A stretch of 64,000 bases of DNA from Acidimicrobiia bacterium (GCA_012960315.1 DUBN01000078.1:1-64000), one strand, 5' to 3'; positions 9,398 through 18,678 are shown, counted from the first letter of the stretch. Numbers and translations are program-made. The notes: a model not told the origin generated them from the letters alone.

Positions 9398-10456
9398 TCA
9401 ACCTTTATTTTGTTCCGTAGCTTTGATTGCCGCCCATTGGGCGATTAGTTGTTCTCTATTTGGCATCGAAGTGCGGGGGTCTCGGTCGAAGACGTGAGGA
9501 TGTCGTCTAATCATTTTGTCTCGGATGCCGTTAGCCACATCAGTGAGGTCAAATAGTCCATCCTCTTCTGCGATAGCGCTGTGAATCATCACTTGGAAAA
9601 GCAGATCACCAAGTTCTTCGATCAACCCGTCGATCGACCGGTCACCATCGTTCATCTGTTCGATCGCTTCGACAACTTCAGTCGTTTCTTCAATTAGATA
9701 AGGGATCAAACTTGAGTGGGTTTGTTCTCGGTCCCATGGGCATTCGGCTCTCAATCGGCGAACTAATTGATGTAGTTCTGTCATCGCGTCGCTGGGTCGG
9801 AACTTGGGTATTTGTGGAATCCACAGCGACGTCAAGTGATCTGGGTCAAATCCACGGTCGAGTTCTGCCCATTCAATTTCGAAAACAGCTTCCGACGTGG
9901 ACCCCAGTCGTTGCAGGACGGTCACCATCGGGGCGTCATCGGCGTCTAAAGAAAGTTTGATGTCGGATAGCACAAACTGATCGTCGCACTGAGCAACTAA
10001 CACGGCACCTGTCAAGTGAGCAATTTCCGATTCAAACTGCTGGCCGTCGACAATAGTCACTCTGCTTTCGACGGGATCCACGTTCAATCTGTCCCAAGCT
10101 AAATCGAGAAAAGATATCCCCGGCAGAATTTTAAGTTTGATCTCTGTTCTTCGTCGAAGTAACTCGACCGTGTGTTCTGCAACCAGCGGTGATCCCGGCA
10201 CAAGGTAAGCGATCGTGCCATGTTCAGCTGCCTCAGATACGAGTCGGTCAACGATCGCGGAATAAACCTCGGTGATCGAGTCAGAAGATTTGTAAAGATC
10301 ATCAAAAGATTCGAGATGGTTGAACACTTCAGCGGATGGATGCTGTCGCGTCCGTAGATACGTCGGGTAGGTCTCTACTAAATCGTGGATGGCGGTCGAG
10401 ACAAAATCGCTGCTCCCGGGCCCGAGTCCTCCGACAACGACTTGAGCCAAAGTCAC
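9398..10456 (-). CDS. mazG: MazG family NTP pyrophosphohydrolase with N-terminal tetrapyrrole-methylase-like domain
   Basis: A 352-residue two-domain protein. Residues 1 to about 190 resemble the tetrapyrrole methylase fold: GGLGPGSSDFVSTA, YLVPGSPLVAEHTVELL and KILPGISFLDLAWDRLNV. Residues from about 215 form a MazG domain with CPWDREQTHSSLIPYLIEE, the metal-binding EELGDLLFQVMIH and RDKMIRRHPHVF. MazG hydrolyses non-canonical or regulatory nucleoside triphosphates to monophosphates. The layout is that of YabN-type proteins. It starts with GTG at 10456, one base after the lipoprotein stop, so the two are co-translated. Confidence 0.9.
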   Translation of the reverse strand: MTLAQVVVGGLGPGSSDFVSTAIHDLVETYPTYLRTRQHPSAEVFNHLESFDDLYKSSDSITEVYSAIVDRLVSEAAEHGTIAYLVPGSPLVAEHTVELLRRRTEIKLKILPGISFLDLAWDRLNVDPVESRVTIVDGQQFESEIAHLTGAVLVAQCDDQFVLSDIKLSLDADDAPMVTVLQRLGSTSEAVFEIEWAELDRGFDPDHLTSLWIPQIPKFRPSDAMTELHQLVRRLRAECPWDREQTHSSLIPYLIEETTEVVEAIEQMNDGDRSIDGLIEELGDLLFQVMIHSAIAEEDGLFDLTDVANGIRDKMIRRHPHVFDRDPRTSMPNREQLIAQWAAIKATEQNKG

Positions 10457-10457
10457 A

Positions 10458-11420
10458 CTATTGAGCGGGCGTTACCGACAACGCCGTCGAATCCCAAGTT
10501 CCGACGCTCGGATCGACAGTGACTGGGTACTCGGTGACGAGGTCTGCGAGCACTTGTTGAGCGAATGGGCCCAGTGCTGTGGGATCTTTCTGATCCTCTT
10601 GTAGTTCTCGTAGGAAAAAGACCAACCATAGGCGGCCAGTTGGACTGTATTCCGAAGCCATCGAAACTACTTCTGACGTTTCACCGACAGACATTTCGCC
10701 GAGAGGCGCCGCGTTTTCGCCGAATGTGTTGGCCCATGTAAGTAAGTTGGCGCATCCAACATCTCCATTCACCGCTGTCGTGATTCCTGGCGCGTTCAAT
10801 TGCGAAGCGACCACCGAGGCTGGTTCCCCAGCGATCAACCTTTCTCGGGCGCTGTTCGCTACGGCTTCAGTAGCGACAGCAATCAGGGTTACGCAATGGG
10901 GCGTGGAGAATTTTTCAAGTCGCGGATCTGTTTGGAAGGCCTCTTTTCTGGCCCAATCTTCAAAATCACCAGTGAGATGGGCCTGAACTTGTGAATTCAG
11001 CTGTTCCTCCTCAACTTCGAATTCGATTCCGAATCCTGCTCCCTGAATAGCTACAGCAGCCAACCTGAGTCTCAGCATGGAGGTGAGTCGAGCGGCAAAT
11101 AATCTGGTGCTTGGATTTGCAGGATCGGTGAGTCCGCTGGGTGGCGATGCCTTCAAGCTGTCAAGAACCGCTTTGACAGTGACATCGCCTTGAGGGTGAG
11201 AAGCAACAACCTTGGTGAGGTCCATCAAGGTGACGGTCATCAGGTAGTCGCTGCGCAGCGCTACCCCATCATTATCTTGATCGATTTGGTCAAAAATTTC
11301 GTCACGCGAAAGGCCGTCTTCGGGGTTGGGTGAGTCACTGCACGCGGCGACACTCAACACTAATAAGCAAAGAGAAGCTATTGCCAACAGATGCCGGGGT
11401 TTAAGAAAGTAGTGAGCCAC
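10458..11420 (-). CDS. SurA N-terminal-like lipoprotein
   Basis: A 320-residue predicted lipoprotein: basic start, hydrophobic stretch LLAIASLCLLVLS and lipobox VAAC with the modified Cys at residue 27. The rest is mainly helical, with ATSMLRLRLAAVAIQGAGFGIEF-type and EEEQLNSQVQAHL segments like the SurA N-terminal chaperone region. A PPIase-like region may occupy the C-terminal part but is not clear. Actinobacteria commonly carry a SurA-like lipoprotein between mfd and mazG, which fits here. It probably helps exported proteins fold outside the membrane. The function is inferred from position and weak similarity. Confidence 0.7.
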   Translation of the reverse strand: MAHYFLKPRHLLAIASLCLLVLSVAACSDSPNPEDGLSRDEIFDQIDQDNDGVALRSDYLMTVTLMDLTKVVASHPQGDVTVKAVLDSLKASPPSGLTDPANPSTRLFAARLTSMLRLRLAAVAIQGAGFGIEFEVEEEQLNSQVQAHLTGDFEDWARKEAFQTDPRLEKFSTPHCVTLIAVATEAVANSARERLIAGEPASVVASQLNAPGITTAVNGDVGCANLLTWANTFGENAAPLGEMSVGETSEVVSMASEYSPTGRLWLVFFLRELQEDQKDPTALGPFAQQVLADLVTEYPVTVDPSVGTWDSTALSVTPAQ

Positions 11421-11446
11421 TGCCGGAATGGTAGGCCTTGGAGGCG

Positions 11447-14400
11447 TTAATCGGGGGGTCGGAGTTCGCGAAGAAAGCTGAAAAGCACGCCTGGCAGATC
11501 TGGGCCCGCGCTCTTTGTGTACAACGTCAACTCCTTAAGGTCTTCCTTGTAGATACCCCCCTTGTAGGGTCCCTCGTTCAGTAGCCGCTTGAAACGTACC
11601 TGTTCGCTCTGCTTAAGTTCGATGGGAGACACACGCACCCGATCACGGTTTGTGACGCTGATATCGCTTACCTCTAGACGAACGCATTCGGCTCTCAGTA
11701 ACGCCGTGTGGAGAAGCGTCTGAGCTGGTGCTGGAACAAACCCATATCTGTCGATCCATTCGGCTTCTATGTCGGCGACTTCAGCTATTGCTGTTACTCC
11801 GGCGAGCCGGCGGTATGCCTCGAGGCGCAGTTCTTCGAGAGGCACATACTCGTCTGGCAGGTATGCCTGAATGGGAAGATCAATATTGATGTCGCGCGAC
11901 GACGCGATCGGCTCACCTTTAAGTTCTGCCACGGCCTCAGTCACCATCTCGCAGTAAAGGTCATAGCCAACGGCGGCGATGTGGCCCGATTGGGCGCCGC
12001 CGAGAAGGTTGCCAGCTCCCCGAATTTCGAGGTCTCTCATCGCGATTCGAAACCCAGAACCCAATTGGGTTGATTCACCAATAGTTTTTAGGCGTTCGAA
12101 GGCTTTTTCGGTCAAGGTTCGATTGGGCGGGTAGAAAAGGTAGGCGTAGGCACGTTGCCCAGAGCGTCCTACGCGTCCACGAATTTGATGTAGTTGTCCG
12201 AGTCCCATCATGTCGGCCCGATCTACAACAAGCGTGTTCACGCTTGGCATGTCGATGCCTGATTCGATGATCGTGGTACAGACCAGCACGTCATAACGCC
12301 GTTCCCAAAAATCGATGACTACCTGCTCCAAGGAGCCTTCGTCCATCTGCCCGTGCGCTATTGCGATGCGCGCCTCTGGAACCATTTCATGCAGCTGGTC
12401 TGCGACTTGGACAATATCTTCCACTCGGTTATGAACGAAGAAGACTTGTCCTTCGCGGAGGACTTCTCGTCGAATCGCCTCGGCTACAGCTCTGTCGTCG
12501 TACTCGCCGACATGGGTAAGGATCGGCAGTCGTTCAGCCGGCGCTGTATGTAGCAGGGAGAGATCTCGAATCCCGGTAAGACTCATTTCAAGCGTTCGGG
12601 GAATCGGAGTAGCGGTCAACGTTAAAACGTCGACGTCAGTTTTGAATTTCTTTATGGCTTCTTTGTGTGAAACTCCAAATCTTTGCTCTTCGTCAACAAT
12701 TAATAATCCTAAATCCTTAAACCGGACGTCTTGAGATAGAAGTCGGTGCGTTCCAATCAAGACGTCTACGCCACCATCAGCAGTTGCTACAAGCACCCGT
12801 CGTTGTTGAGCGGGAGTCAAGAAGCGGCTTAAAGCTTCGACTCTGACTGGATACGTCGCGAACCTTTCCATGAACGTTTGATGATGTTGTTGAGCTAAGA
12901 GCGTCGTCGGCACTAAGACCGCCACTTGTTTACCGCCCGCTACGGCACTGAATGCGGCTCGCATGGCGACTTCGGTTTTGCCAAAGCCGACGTCGCCACA
13001 TACCAACCTGTCCATTGGATGAGGGGATTCCATATCAGAGAGCACATCTTGAATAGCGGTCAACTGGTCGGGTGTTTCTTGAAAGACAAATGAATCCGAG
13101 AGTTCGCGCATCCAAGGCGTATCGGCGGGAAACGAGTAGCCGCGCGTATTGAGGCGAGATTGATAAAGCACTACCAGCTCCTGGGCGATCTCAGAAACTG
13201 CGTCTCTTACTCGTGCCTTTTGTTTCGCGAAGTCAGTGCCGCCCATCCGACTGCGCGCCGGTGTTTCTCCTCCTGTGTAGGGTCGGATTAGTTCGATCTG
13301 ATCGCTTGGCAGGTAAAGCTTGTCGGTTCCTTTGAAATCCAGTACCAAATAATCACGTTCGGATCCCATAAGAGTCCGATGTTCCATGCCGCTGTAACGA
13401 GCAACTCCGTGATGGTGATGCACGACATGATCACCCGGCTGTAAATCTTCGAAAGTTCGTTGTGAGCCTGATCGGGGACGAACGGGGCGGTGAGTTTGGC
13501 GACGACCCGTGATGTCTCGTTCTGTAAGGACAGCCAGCGCGAGTGTGGGAGCAATGAAACCACGTTCGAGGGGCGCTGCAACCGCGTGGCCACCAGCCTC
13601 TCCGCCGTAGGTGTCTGTTTCGTGTACCTGCAGATCGATGCTTTCCGAGCGCAACGTCTTGGCCATTCTTTGTGCTGATCCTGGCCCATTGGCCGCAACG
13701 ACTAAACGTTGGTCGGCGGAAATCGACAGTTCCCTTACTTGATCAAGCAGGCGCATGGGGCTTCCGGCGGCGGTCTCCCAAGGAATCGTTTCAAATTTGG
13801 GTTGTGTCGGTCCTGTAGGGATGCTGTCAATTGCCCAAACACTCGCCTCGCATTTTTTGAGCATCCGTTCGAAAGGAACATGGAGTCCTGGGAATGGTCG
13901 CGGGTTTCCATGGTCATCTAACGCTTGCCACGTGCTGGCGAGCGTGCGCGCCAAGTCGGTCTCTTCAGCAATCAGATCTAGGGATCGGTCCTTGAGTCGC
14001 TTTGGGTCGATCAATAGGACTAACGCCTCAGAGCTCAATAAATCTGCAAGCACTAGTTCCTCGCTGGCAAGCCATGGCAACCATGACTCCATGCCGTCAA
14101 ACAGCTGTCCCTCTGCGACTCGCTCCCACTGTTCCCTCCCCCAGGGCTCACTTGTGATGAGTTCCTTTGCGCGCTCGCGGATGGCGAGAGTCGGGCGCAT
14201 CTCTCGGGCCGGAGCAATGGTCACTGAGTTGATCTCTGACGTGGATCTTTGATCCACGACCGAAAACTCGGTTAGTCGTTCAACTTCATCTCCCCATAGG
14301 TCAAGTCTGATTGGCGAATCCGCCGTCGCCGGGAAGATGTCCATAATGCCGCCTCTGACGGCAAACTCGCCTCTGTGCTCAACTTGGGATTCGCGCCGGT

Positions 14401-14887
14401 ATCCAAGAGCAATAAACGACTCCGACAGAGCAGATAAATCGGCGGTCCCTCCGCGATGCACTTCAAGTACTTCGGTTTCCGATGCATCTCCTGTTAGGCG
14501 TTGAAGTAGCGCCCGGATGGGCGCTACAACGACATCTGGGGAACGGCCCCGCGTTAGTCGGTTCAAAAAATCAACTCGCCGTCCCATGGTTTCTATGCCA
14601 GGGCTCACTCTTTCGAATGGAAGCGTCTCCCATGCCGGGAAAGCTCCAACGCGGCCTTTTCCCAACCAAATTTCCAGATCATTTCCTAAAATTTCAGCTT
14701 CGTTGGCACTCGGGGTTACCACCAGTAGTGGCGCCTGGTTGGATACTTCGGCGAGGCCGGCGATAAAGAAGGCGCGAGCGGCTTCCGACACAGCGACTTC
14801 TGCGTTCTTTTTGCCTAATAGCTGGTTGAGGACGCCATCGTTAGAAATTCGACTTGGCAATGACGAAAGGGGTCCACTCAGGTTCAC
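11447..14887 (-). CDS. mfd: Transcription-repair coupling factor
   Basis: A 1146-residue Mfd. It has the UvrB-like N-terminal module (PLLVVTPSANEAEILGND, GRRVDFLNRL), then the RNA-polymerase-interacting CarD-like domain (LQPGDHVVHHHHGVARYSG and YLVLDFKGTDKLYLPSDQI). The RecG-like translocase has Walker A GDVGFGKTEVAMRA, motif II VDEEQRFGV and motif III LTATPIPRTL. A TRCF C-terminal domain follows. It removes stalled RNA polymerase at DNA lesions and recruits UvrA. The GTG start overlaps the pth TGA (GTGA), so the two are translationally coupled. Confidence 0.97.
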   Translation of the reverse strand: MNLSGPLSSLPSRISNDGVLNQLLGKKNAEVAVSEAARAFFIAGLAEVSNQAPLLVVTPSANEAEILGNDLEIWLGKGRVGAFPAWETLPFERVSPGIETMGRRVDFLNRLTRGRSPDVVVAPIRALLQRLTGDASETEVLEVHRGGTADLSALSESFIALGYRRESQVEHRGEFAVRGGIMDIFPATADSPIRLDLWGDEVERLTEFSVVDQRSTSEINSVTIAPAREMRPTLAIRERAKELITSEPWGREQWERVAEGQLFDGMESWLPWLASEELVLADLLSSEALVLLIDPKRLKDRSLDLIAEETDLARTLASTWQALDDHGNPRPFPGLHVPFERMLKKCEASVWAIDSIPTGPTQPKFETIPWETAAGSPMRLLDQVRELSISADQRLVVAANGPGSAQRMAKTLRSESIDLQVHETDTYGGEAGGHAVAAPLERGFIAPTLALAVLTERDITGRRQTHRPVRPRSGSQRTFEDLQPGDHVVHHHHGVARYSGMEHRTLMGSERDYLVLDFKGTDKLYLPSDQIELIRPYTGGETPARSRMGGTDFAKQKARVRDAVSEIAQELVVLYQSRLNTRGYSFPADTPWMRELSDSFVFQETPDQLTAIQDVLSDMESPHPMDRLVCGDVGFGKTEVAMRAAFSAVAGGKQVAVLVPTTLLAQQHHQTFMERFATYPVRVEALSRFLTPAQQRRVLVATADGGVDVLIGTHRLLSQDVRFKDLGLLIVDEEQRFGVSHKEAIKKFKTDVDVLTLTATPIPRTLEMSLTGIRDLSLLHTAPAERLPILTHVGEYDDRAVAEAIRREVLREGQVFFVHNRVEDIVQVADQLHEMVPEARIAIAHGQMDEGSLEQVVIDFWERRYDVLVCTTIIESGIDMPSVNTLVVDRADMMGLGQLHQIRGRVGRSGQRAYAYLFYPPNRTLTEKAFERLKTIGESTQLGSGFRIAMRDLEIRGAGNLLGGAQSGHIAAVGYDLYCEMVTEAVAELKGEPIASSRDINIDLPIQAYLPDEYVPLEELRLEAYRRLAGVTAIAEVADIEAEWIDRYGFVPAPAQTLLHTALLRAECVRLEVSDISVTNRDRVRVSPIELKQSEQVRFKRLLNEGPYKGGIYKEDLKELTLYTKSAGPDLPGVLFSFLRELRPPD

Positions 14888-15504
14888 TGTGTGGAACCGT
14901 TCACATCGTTCATTGCTCGTTCGACACCGTCTCGGATGATTTTTTCGATGGCGTCAACCCCCACGTGAACGGCCGTGTCTAAAAAAGACCGGTCAGCTTT
15001 CGAAGGTTTCTTCAGAACCCAGTCTTTGCCTGCCTGCGGATTCGGTGATTTTCCTATCCCAATCCTCACCCGAATGAAATCTTCTGTTCCCAAATGCTGT
15101 CGGATCGACTTAAGTCCATTGTGGCCCGCTCCTGAACCACCAAGTTTTATTTTGACGCGTCCGGGTTCTAAGTCCAATTCGTCGTGCACCACGATCAGAC
15201 AATCCACTTTTTCAACGCCATTGCGGCGGATCAGTGGGGCGGCTGACTCTCCACTCAAGTTCATGAACGTGGTTGGGCAGGCCAACACCACACGGAGACC
15301 CGAGAAGTTGACGGTGGCTACCCGAGCTCGATCAGATCGAGAGATCCGGAGAGAGGCCCCAATCCCCTCGACAAATTGCTCAACTACCTCGCACCCGAGA
15401 TTGTGTCGCGTTCCTAAGAACCGATCGCCCGGATTACCGAGGCCCAACACCAAGTAATTTGCCGGAGTGCCGCGCCGCTCTGCTGCTCGGCGAAAGACCG
15501 ACAC
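14884..15504 (-). CDS. pth: Peptidyl-tRNA hydrolase
   Basis: A 206-residue Pth that releases peptides from prematurely dropped peptidyl-tRNA. Conserved residues are visible: GLGNPG (Asn), GTRHNLGCEVV (catalytic His), FMNLSGE, VVHDELDL (Asp) and GGSGAGHNGLKSI. The GTG at 15504 gives a short extension before YLVLGLGNPG, normal for actinobacterial Pth. The gene lies 11 nt after rplY and overlaps mfd by 4 nt, in the conserved order rplY-pth-mfd. Confidence 0.96.
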   Translation of the reverse strand: MSVFRRAAERRGTPANYLVLGLGNPGDRFLGTRHNLGCEVVEQFVEGIGASLRISRSDRARVATVNFSGLRVVLACPTTFMNLSGESAAPLIRRNGVEKVDCLIVVHDELDLEPGRVKIKLGGSGAGHNGLKSIRQHLGTEDFIRVRIGIGKSPNPQAGKDWVLKKPSKADRSFLDTAVHVGVDAIEKIIRDGVERAMNDVNGSTQ

Positions 15505-15515
15505 TGCCGGCCAAC

Positions 15516-16193
15516 TTAACTATCGGCGCCAGCGTCGTCGCTGGCTTCTTCGTCGCTATCTGAGGCTTCGGCATCAAGTTCTTCGCCCTCTTGAAGCTCA
15601 TCCTTTTCTGCTTCTGCTTCTTCAGCTGCGATGGCGGCCCTGCTGCGTTGGCCTATCGCTATCAGCGCGTCTTCTTCGGCCTGAGGGACAACACCACTTC
15701 CCATGTCTAAGTCAGATACCCGCACTGGGTTATCGATCGACATTTCTGTGATGTCCGCTTCGAACAACTGGGGAATATTGCCTGCGGGGGCTTCCACGGT
15801 AAGCGTCATCATTTGTTGCTGAACGACGGCTCCTTCTCGACCTACGATCGCTGCTTCGCCAACGAGAGTGATGGGCACGTCGACAATAAGCCGCTGATCC
15901 AGGTCGATGCGCAAGAAATCGACATGGGTAACGCGATTGGCTATCGGGTCGCGTTGCATATTCTTGACGATGGTGAGGTGGTCACTACCATCAACATCAA
16001 GTGTGATCACCGCGTTTGGGCCTGCGGCGTTAAGCGCAGCACGAAACTTCAGCCTGTCGAGGGTCACTGAGAGCGGTTCAGACCCCTGTCCGTAGACGAT
16101 CGCCGGAATCTTGTCACTGCGGCGAAGACGTCGCGACGAACGACTACCAAGTGCGCGGCCGGTCTCAGCCTCGAGTTTCAGATCTGACGACAT
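15516..16193 (-). CDS. rplY: 50S ribosomal protein bL25 (Ctc form)
   Basis: A 225-residue long-form bL25. The N-terminal 5S-rRNA-binding domain (RALGSRSSRRLRRSDKIPAIVYG) is followed by the beta domain (ITLDVDGSDHLTIVKNMQRDP, THVDFLRIDLDQ). The C-terminal TL5 part (VEAPAGNIPQLFEADI) ends in an acidic tail of about 40 residues rich in Glu, Asp, Ala and Ser. AGGAG lies 9 nt before the ATG. A 119-nt gap separates it from prs and may hold its own leader. Confidence 0.95.
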   Translation of the reverse strand: MSSDLKLEAETGRALGSRSSRRLRRSDKIPAIVYGQGSEPLSVTLDRLKFRAALNAAGPNAVITLDVDGSDHLTIVKNMQRDPIANRVTHVDFLRIDLDQRLIVDVPITLVGEAAIVGREGAVVQQQMMTLTVEAPAGNIPQLFEADITEMSIDNPVRVSDLDMGSGVVPQAEEDALIAIGQRSRAAIAAEEAEAEKDELQEGEELDAEASDSDEEASDDAGADS

Positions 16194-16312
16194 GGCTGAC
16201 GACTCCTGCGAATAGCAACATATAGGACGCTTCTTATGAAGCCGCCCTGTGAGAGCTAACCATTGTAGAGCCAGCGACTACGCATCACTCACCCGCTAAG
16301 CGAGTAGACGTT

Positions 16313-17296
16313 CTATGAAAGATTATCTCCGTCGAAGATCTCAGATACGGAGGTGTCTTCGAACACCGATTCGAGAGCGTCTGCCAAAATTCCCGATGCG
16401 CTCAGCACTTCTAACTTGTCGAAACGTTTCGCGTCAGGAAGTGGCACCGTATCCGTCACAATAACTTTGCTTAGCCGAGAAGCTTTGAGGCGCTCAACTG
16501 CAGGTCCAGAGAAAACAGCGTGTGTTGTGGCGCACAACACATCCGAAGCTCCGTGTTCGATGAGTGTGTCAACGGCGGCACAGATCGTTCCAGCGGTATC
16601 GACCATGTCGTCGATAATGACGCAGGTTCGACCACTTACTTCACCCATTACACCTAGCGCTTCTACTACGTTTGCCGCGTTCAGGGAGCGACGCTTGTAG
16701 ATCGTGGCTACTTCGCAATGCAATCGCTTCGCATACCTTTCGGCGACTTTCACCCGACCAGTGTCAGGTGAAACGATGATTGACCCCTCAGGGATCCTCG
16801 ACTGTAAATATTTGATGAGCACCGGCGCCGCGGTGAGATGATCCACCGGTCCTTCAAAAAAACCTTGAATCTGTCCGCTGTGTAAGTCAATGCTTACTAA
16901 ACGGTCGGCGCCGGCTCGGCGCAGGAGATCTGAAATTAGTCGGGCGGTAATCGGCTCTCTGCCCTGCGCTTTTCGATCTTGTCGGGCATAGCCGTAAAAG
17001 GGAGCAACAGCGGTAATTCGTTTCGCTGAAGCCCGTCGCGCCGCATCCACCATAATTAGGTGCTCCATCACAGCGTCATTGACGCTCATGGCTTCGGTTG
17101 CCGCGTGGGTTTGGATGATGAACACGTCGCCACCGCGAACCGATTCTTTGAAGCGGCACTTAATTTCGCCGTTAGCAAAATCGATAAGCCCAGGATCACC
17201 TAGTTCGATACCCAAATGGCCGGCAATTTTGTCCGCGAGCGCGGGGTTCGCTCGGCCCGTGAATAGGTGTAAACGCTTCTTGGTAACGAGCTCCAT
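16313..17296 (-). CDS. prs: Ribose-phosphate pyrophosphokinase
   Basis: A 327-residue PRPP synthase: ribose 5-phosphate plus ATP gives PRPP for purines, pyrimidines, NAD, His and Trp. Visible are LFTGRANPALADKI, FANGEIKCRF, the flexible-loop PFYGYARQDRK, the DLHSGQIQGFF metal site and the PRPP-binding loop VIIDDMVDTAGTI. The frame extends upstream over the end of glmU, but AGGAG 5 nt before the ATG at 17296 fixes the start and gives normal length. It lies 13 nt after glmU and should be co-transcribed with it. Confidence 0.97.
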   Translation of the reverse strand: MELVTKKRLHLFTGRANPALADKIAGHLGIELGDPGLIDFANGEIKCRFKESVRGGDVFIIQTHAATEAMSVNDAVMEHLIMVDAARRASAKRITAVAPFYGYARQDRKAQGREPITARLISDLLRRAGADRLVSIDLHSGQIQGFFEGPVDHLTAAPVLIKYLQSRIPEGSIIVSPDTGRVKVAERYAKRLHCEVATIYKRRSLNAANVVEALGVMGEVSGRTCVIIDDMVDTAGTICAAVDTLIEHGASDVLCATTHAVFSGPAVERLKASRLSKVIVTDTVPLPDAKRFDKLEVLSASGILADALESVFEDTSVSEIFDGDNLS

Positions 17297-17300
17297 CGCA

Positions 17301-17306
17301 ACTCCT
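17301..17306 (-). promoter_or_regulatory. Ribosome binding site deciding the prs start
   Basis: On the minus strand AGGAGT lies 4-5 nt ahead of the ATG at 17296. It rules out the longer reading frame that would overlap glmU. Confidence 0.8.
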
Positions 17307-17309
17307 GCT

Positions 17310-18431
17310 TCAAGGTGATGTATAGAACGGCCCCGTGACAGTACCCGACGCGACCTCAACCCCCGAATTCAAAACCGCGTATGGGCCAATTCGGCAATTA
17401 TCGCCAATCCTGGCTTGCGTGGCAGAGGTCGATTGAACATGGGACCCAGCACCGACGAACGTGTCGGTCAGACGCACGTCGGGACCTACTTCACTCCCTT
17501 CGCCGATCACACAATCACCTTGCAAGAGAGTGTTCGGAAAGAGCGTCACATCGGGTGACAGTACGACCGTCGCATCAATGTAGGTCGCCTTGGGATCCAC
17601 CATTGTAACGCCAGCGGCCATCCATTTTTTGTTTGTCCGCTGCCTTATGACGGCCTCGCACTCCGCTAGTTGTTGGCGGTCGTTCACTCCGCGTACCTCG
17701 TTAGGATCGTCGACCAGAAGAGCGGCTGCGGTATGACCGGCGGCACGTAGAACCTGAATAACATCGGTCAGGTAATACTCGCCCTGATTGTTCCGGTTGT
17801 CGACTTTCCTCAGAGCCGCCGTCAAGACGCTGCGATCGAAACAATAAATCGATGTGTTGACTTCGGAGATCTTGAGTTCTTCCGGTCCCGCATCAGCGTG
17901 CTCAACGATGCGTTCAATCCGACCTTCACCGTCACGCACTATTCGCCCGTAACCAGAAGGATCTTCAAGCTGCGCTGTCAACAACGTAGCTGCGGCTCCC
18001 ACGTTGACATGCACTCGGTGTAGTTCCGTTAGCGTCTCGGATTTAAGAAGTGGCGTGTCGCCTGGGAGAACCATCAAATCGAAGTTGTCGTCGTCAAGTT
18101 CGTGAGGTTCAAAGGCCTGAAGACCTACAGCTACGGCATCTCCGGTACCGCGTTGGACATTCTGTTCTACAAAGTCGACCCGCGTGGGGTCGGCCGATTG
18201 TTCATAGAGAGTCTTCGTTACTGATTCAGCTCCGTATCCGACGACCACTACGGTGCTTTCTAGGTCAAGTGCCTCTACTGCCTCCATCACATAGCGGGTC
18301 ATGGGCCGACCACAGAGCAGATGAAGTGGCTTGGGTCGCTCTGACTTCATACGCGATCCTCGGCCGGCAGCAAGCACCATTGCCCCTAGACGACGCTCGG
18401 ACGAAAATCGGTTCACGTTGAACGGTTCCAT
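17310..18431 (-). CDS. glmU: GlmU-like UDP-GlcNAc pyrophosphorylase, acetyltransferase part truncated
   Basis: A 373-residue protein. The nucleotidyltransferase domain is complete: AMVLAAGRGSRMKSERPKPL (17-36), QNVQRGTGDAV, LPGDTPLL, and YYLTDVIQVL near the end of the domain. It makes UDP-GlcNAc from GlcNAc-1-phosphate and UTP for peptidoglycan. The left-handed beta-helix domain stops early with IGPYAVLNSGVEVASG and a short unrelated tail. GlmU proteins are usually about 450-490 residues. The Arg, Lys, His and Tyr that form the GlcN-1-P acetyltransferase site lie in the missing part. Only 13 nt separate its stop from prs, so no remnant of the rest is present. It is probably uridylyltransferase only. 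Confidence 0.9.
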   Translation of the reverse strand: MEPFNVNRFSSERRLGAMVLAAGRGSRMKSERPKPLHLLCGRPMTRYVMEAVEALDLESTVVVVGYGAESVTKTLYEQSADPTRVDFVEQNVQRGTGDAVAVGLQAFEPHELDDDNFDLMVLPGDTPLLKSETLTELHRVHVNVGAAATLLTAQLEDPSGYGRIVRDGEGRIERIVEHADAGPEELKISEVNTSIYCFDRSVLTAALRKVDNRNNQGEYYLTDVIQVLRAAGHTAAALLVDDPNEVRGVNDRQQLAECEAVIRQRTNKKWMAAGVTMVDPKATYIDATVVLSPDVTLFPNTLLQGDCVIGEGSEVGPDVRLTDTFVGAGSHVQSTSATQARIGDNCRIGPYAVLNSGVEVASGTVTGPFYTSP

Positions 18432-18478
18432 TCTTCGGAGCAGCCGGCAGAAACAAGAATTTAGTCGCAGCTTGTCTG

Positions 18479-18550
18479 CTCGGGGAGGAGGGCTCGAACC
18501 TCCATTGTCGGGATCAAAACCCGATGTCCTGCCAGTTGAACGATCCCCGA
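18479..18550 (-). tRNA. tRNA-Gln (anticodon UUG)
   Basis: A 72-nt cloverleaf on the minus strand. The acceptor TCGGGGA pairs with TCCCCGA and the discriminator is G. The anticodon loop is TTTTGAT with anticodon TTG, reading CAA. The T arm contains GGTTCGAACC. The 3' CCA is not encoded. It lies 47 nt upstream of glmU on the same strand, as in many actinobacteria. Confidence 0.95.
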
Positions 18551-18649
18551 CCGACGATGTGCTGAATACGCACGGTCGACAGACCTAGCCTAACGATGGG
18601 AACTGTCTTATGAGGGTCGGACTAGGGAACAAACGCGCAGAATGTCACG

Positions 18650-18678
18650 TTGGGTCTTGCCCGTGCTCCAGCTACCCT
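18650..18678 (+). promoter_or_regulatory. Candidate promoter of the bS22 gene
   Basis: TTGGGT (18650-18655) and TACCCT (18673-18678) are separated by 17 nt. The predicted start of transcription is only a few bases before the ATG at 18689, giving an almost leaderless mRNA. The -35 box is imperfect; the -10 fits TAnnnT. Confidence 0.4.

Noticed and set aside
10458-11420. EF-hand-like DQDNDGVAL in the SurA-like lipoprotein
   Set aside because: Single short DxDxDG-type match without the flanking helices or a second hand; not enough to claim calcium binding.
16194-16312. Hairpins in the prs-rplY gap (GCTTC-TTAT-GAAGC and one after the prs stop)
   Set aside because: Five-base stem and a bulged repeat; too weak to call a terminator or an L25 autoregulatory leader.
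16313-17359. Longer prs starting at 17359
   Set aside because: It overlaps glmU by 50 nt and ignores the AGGAG site before the ATG at 17296.
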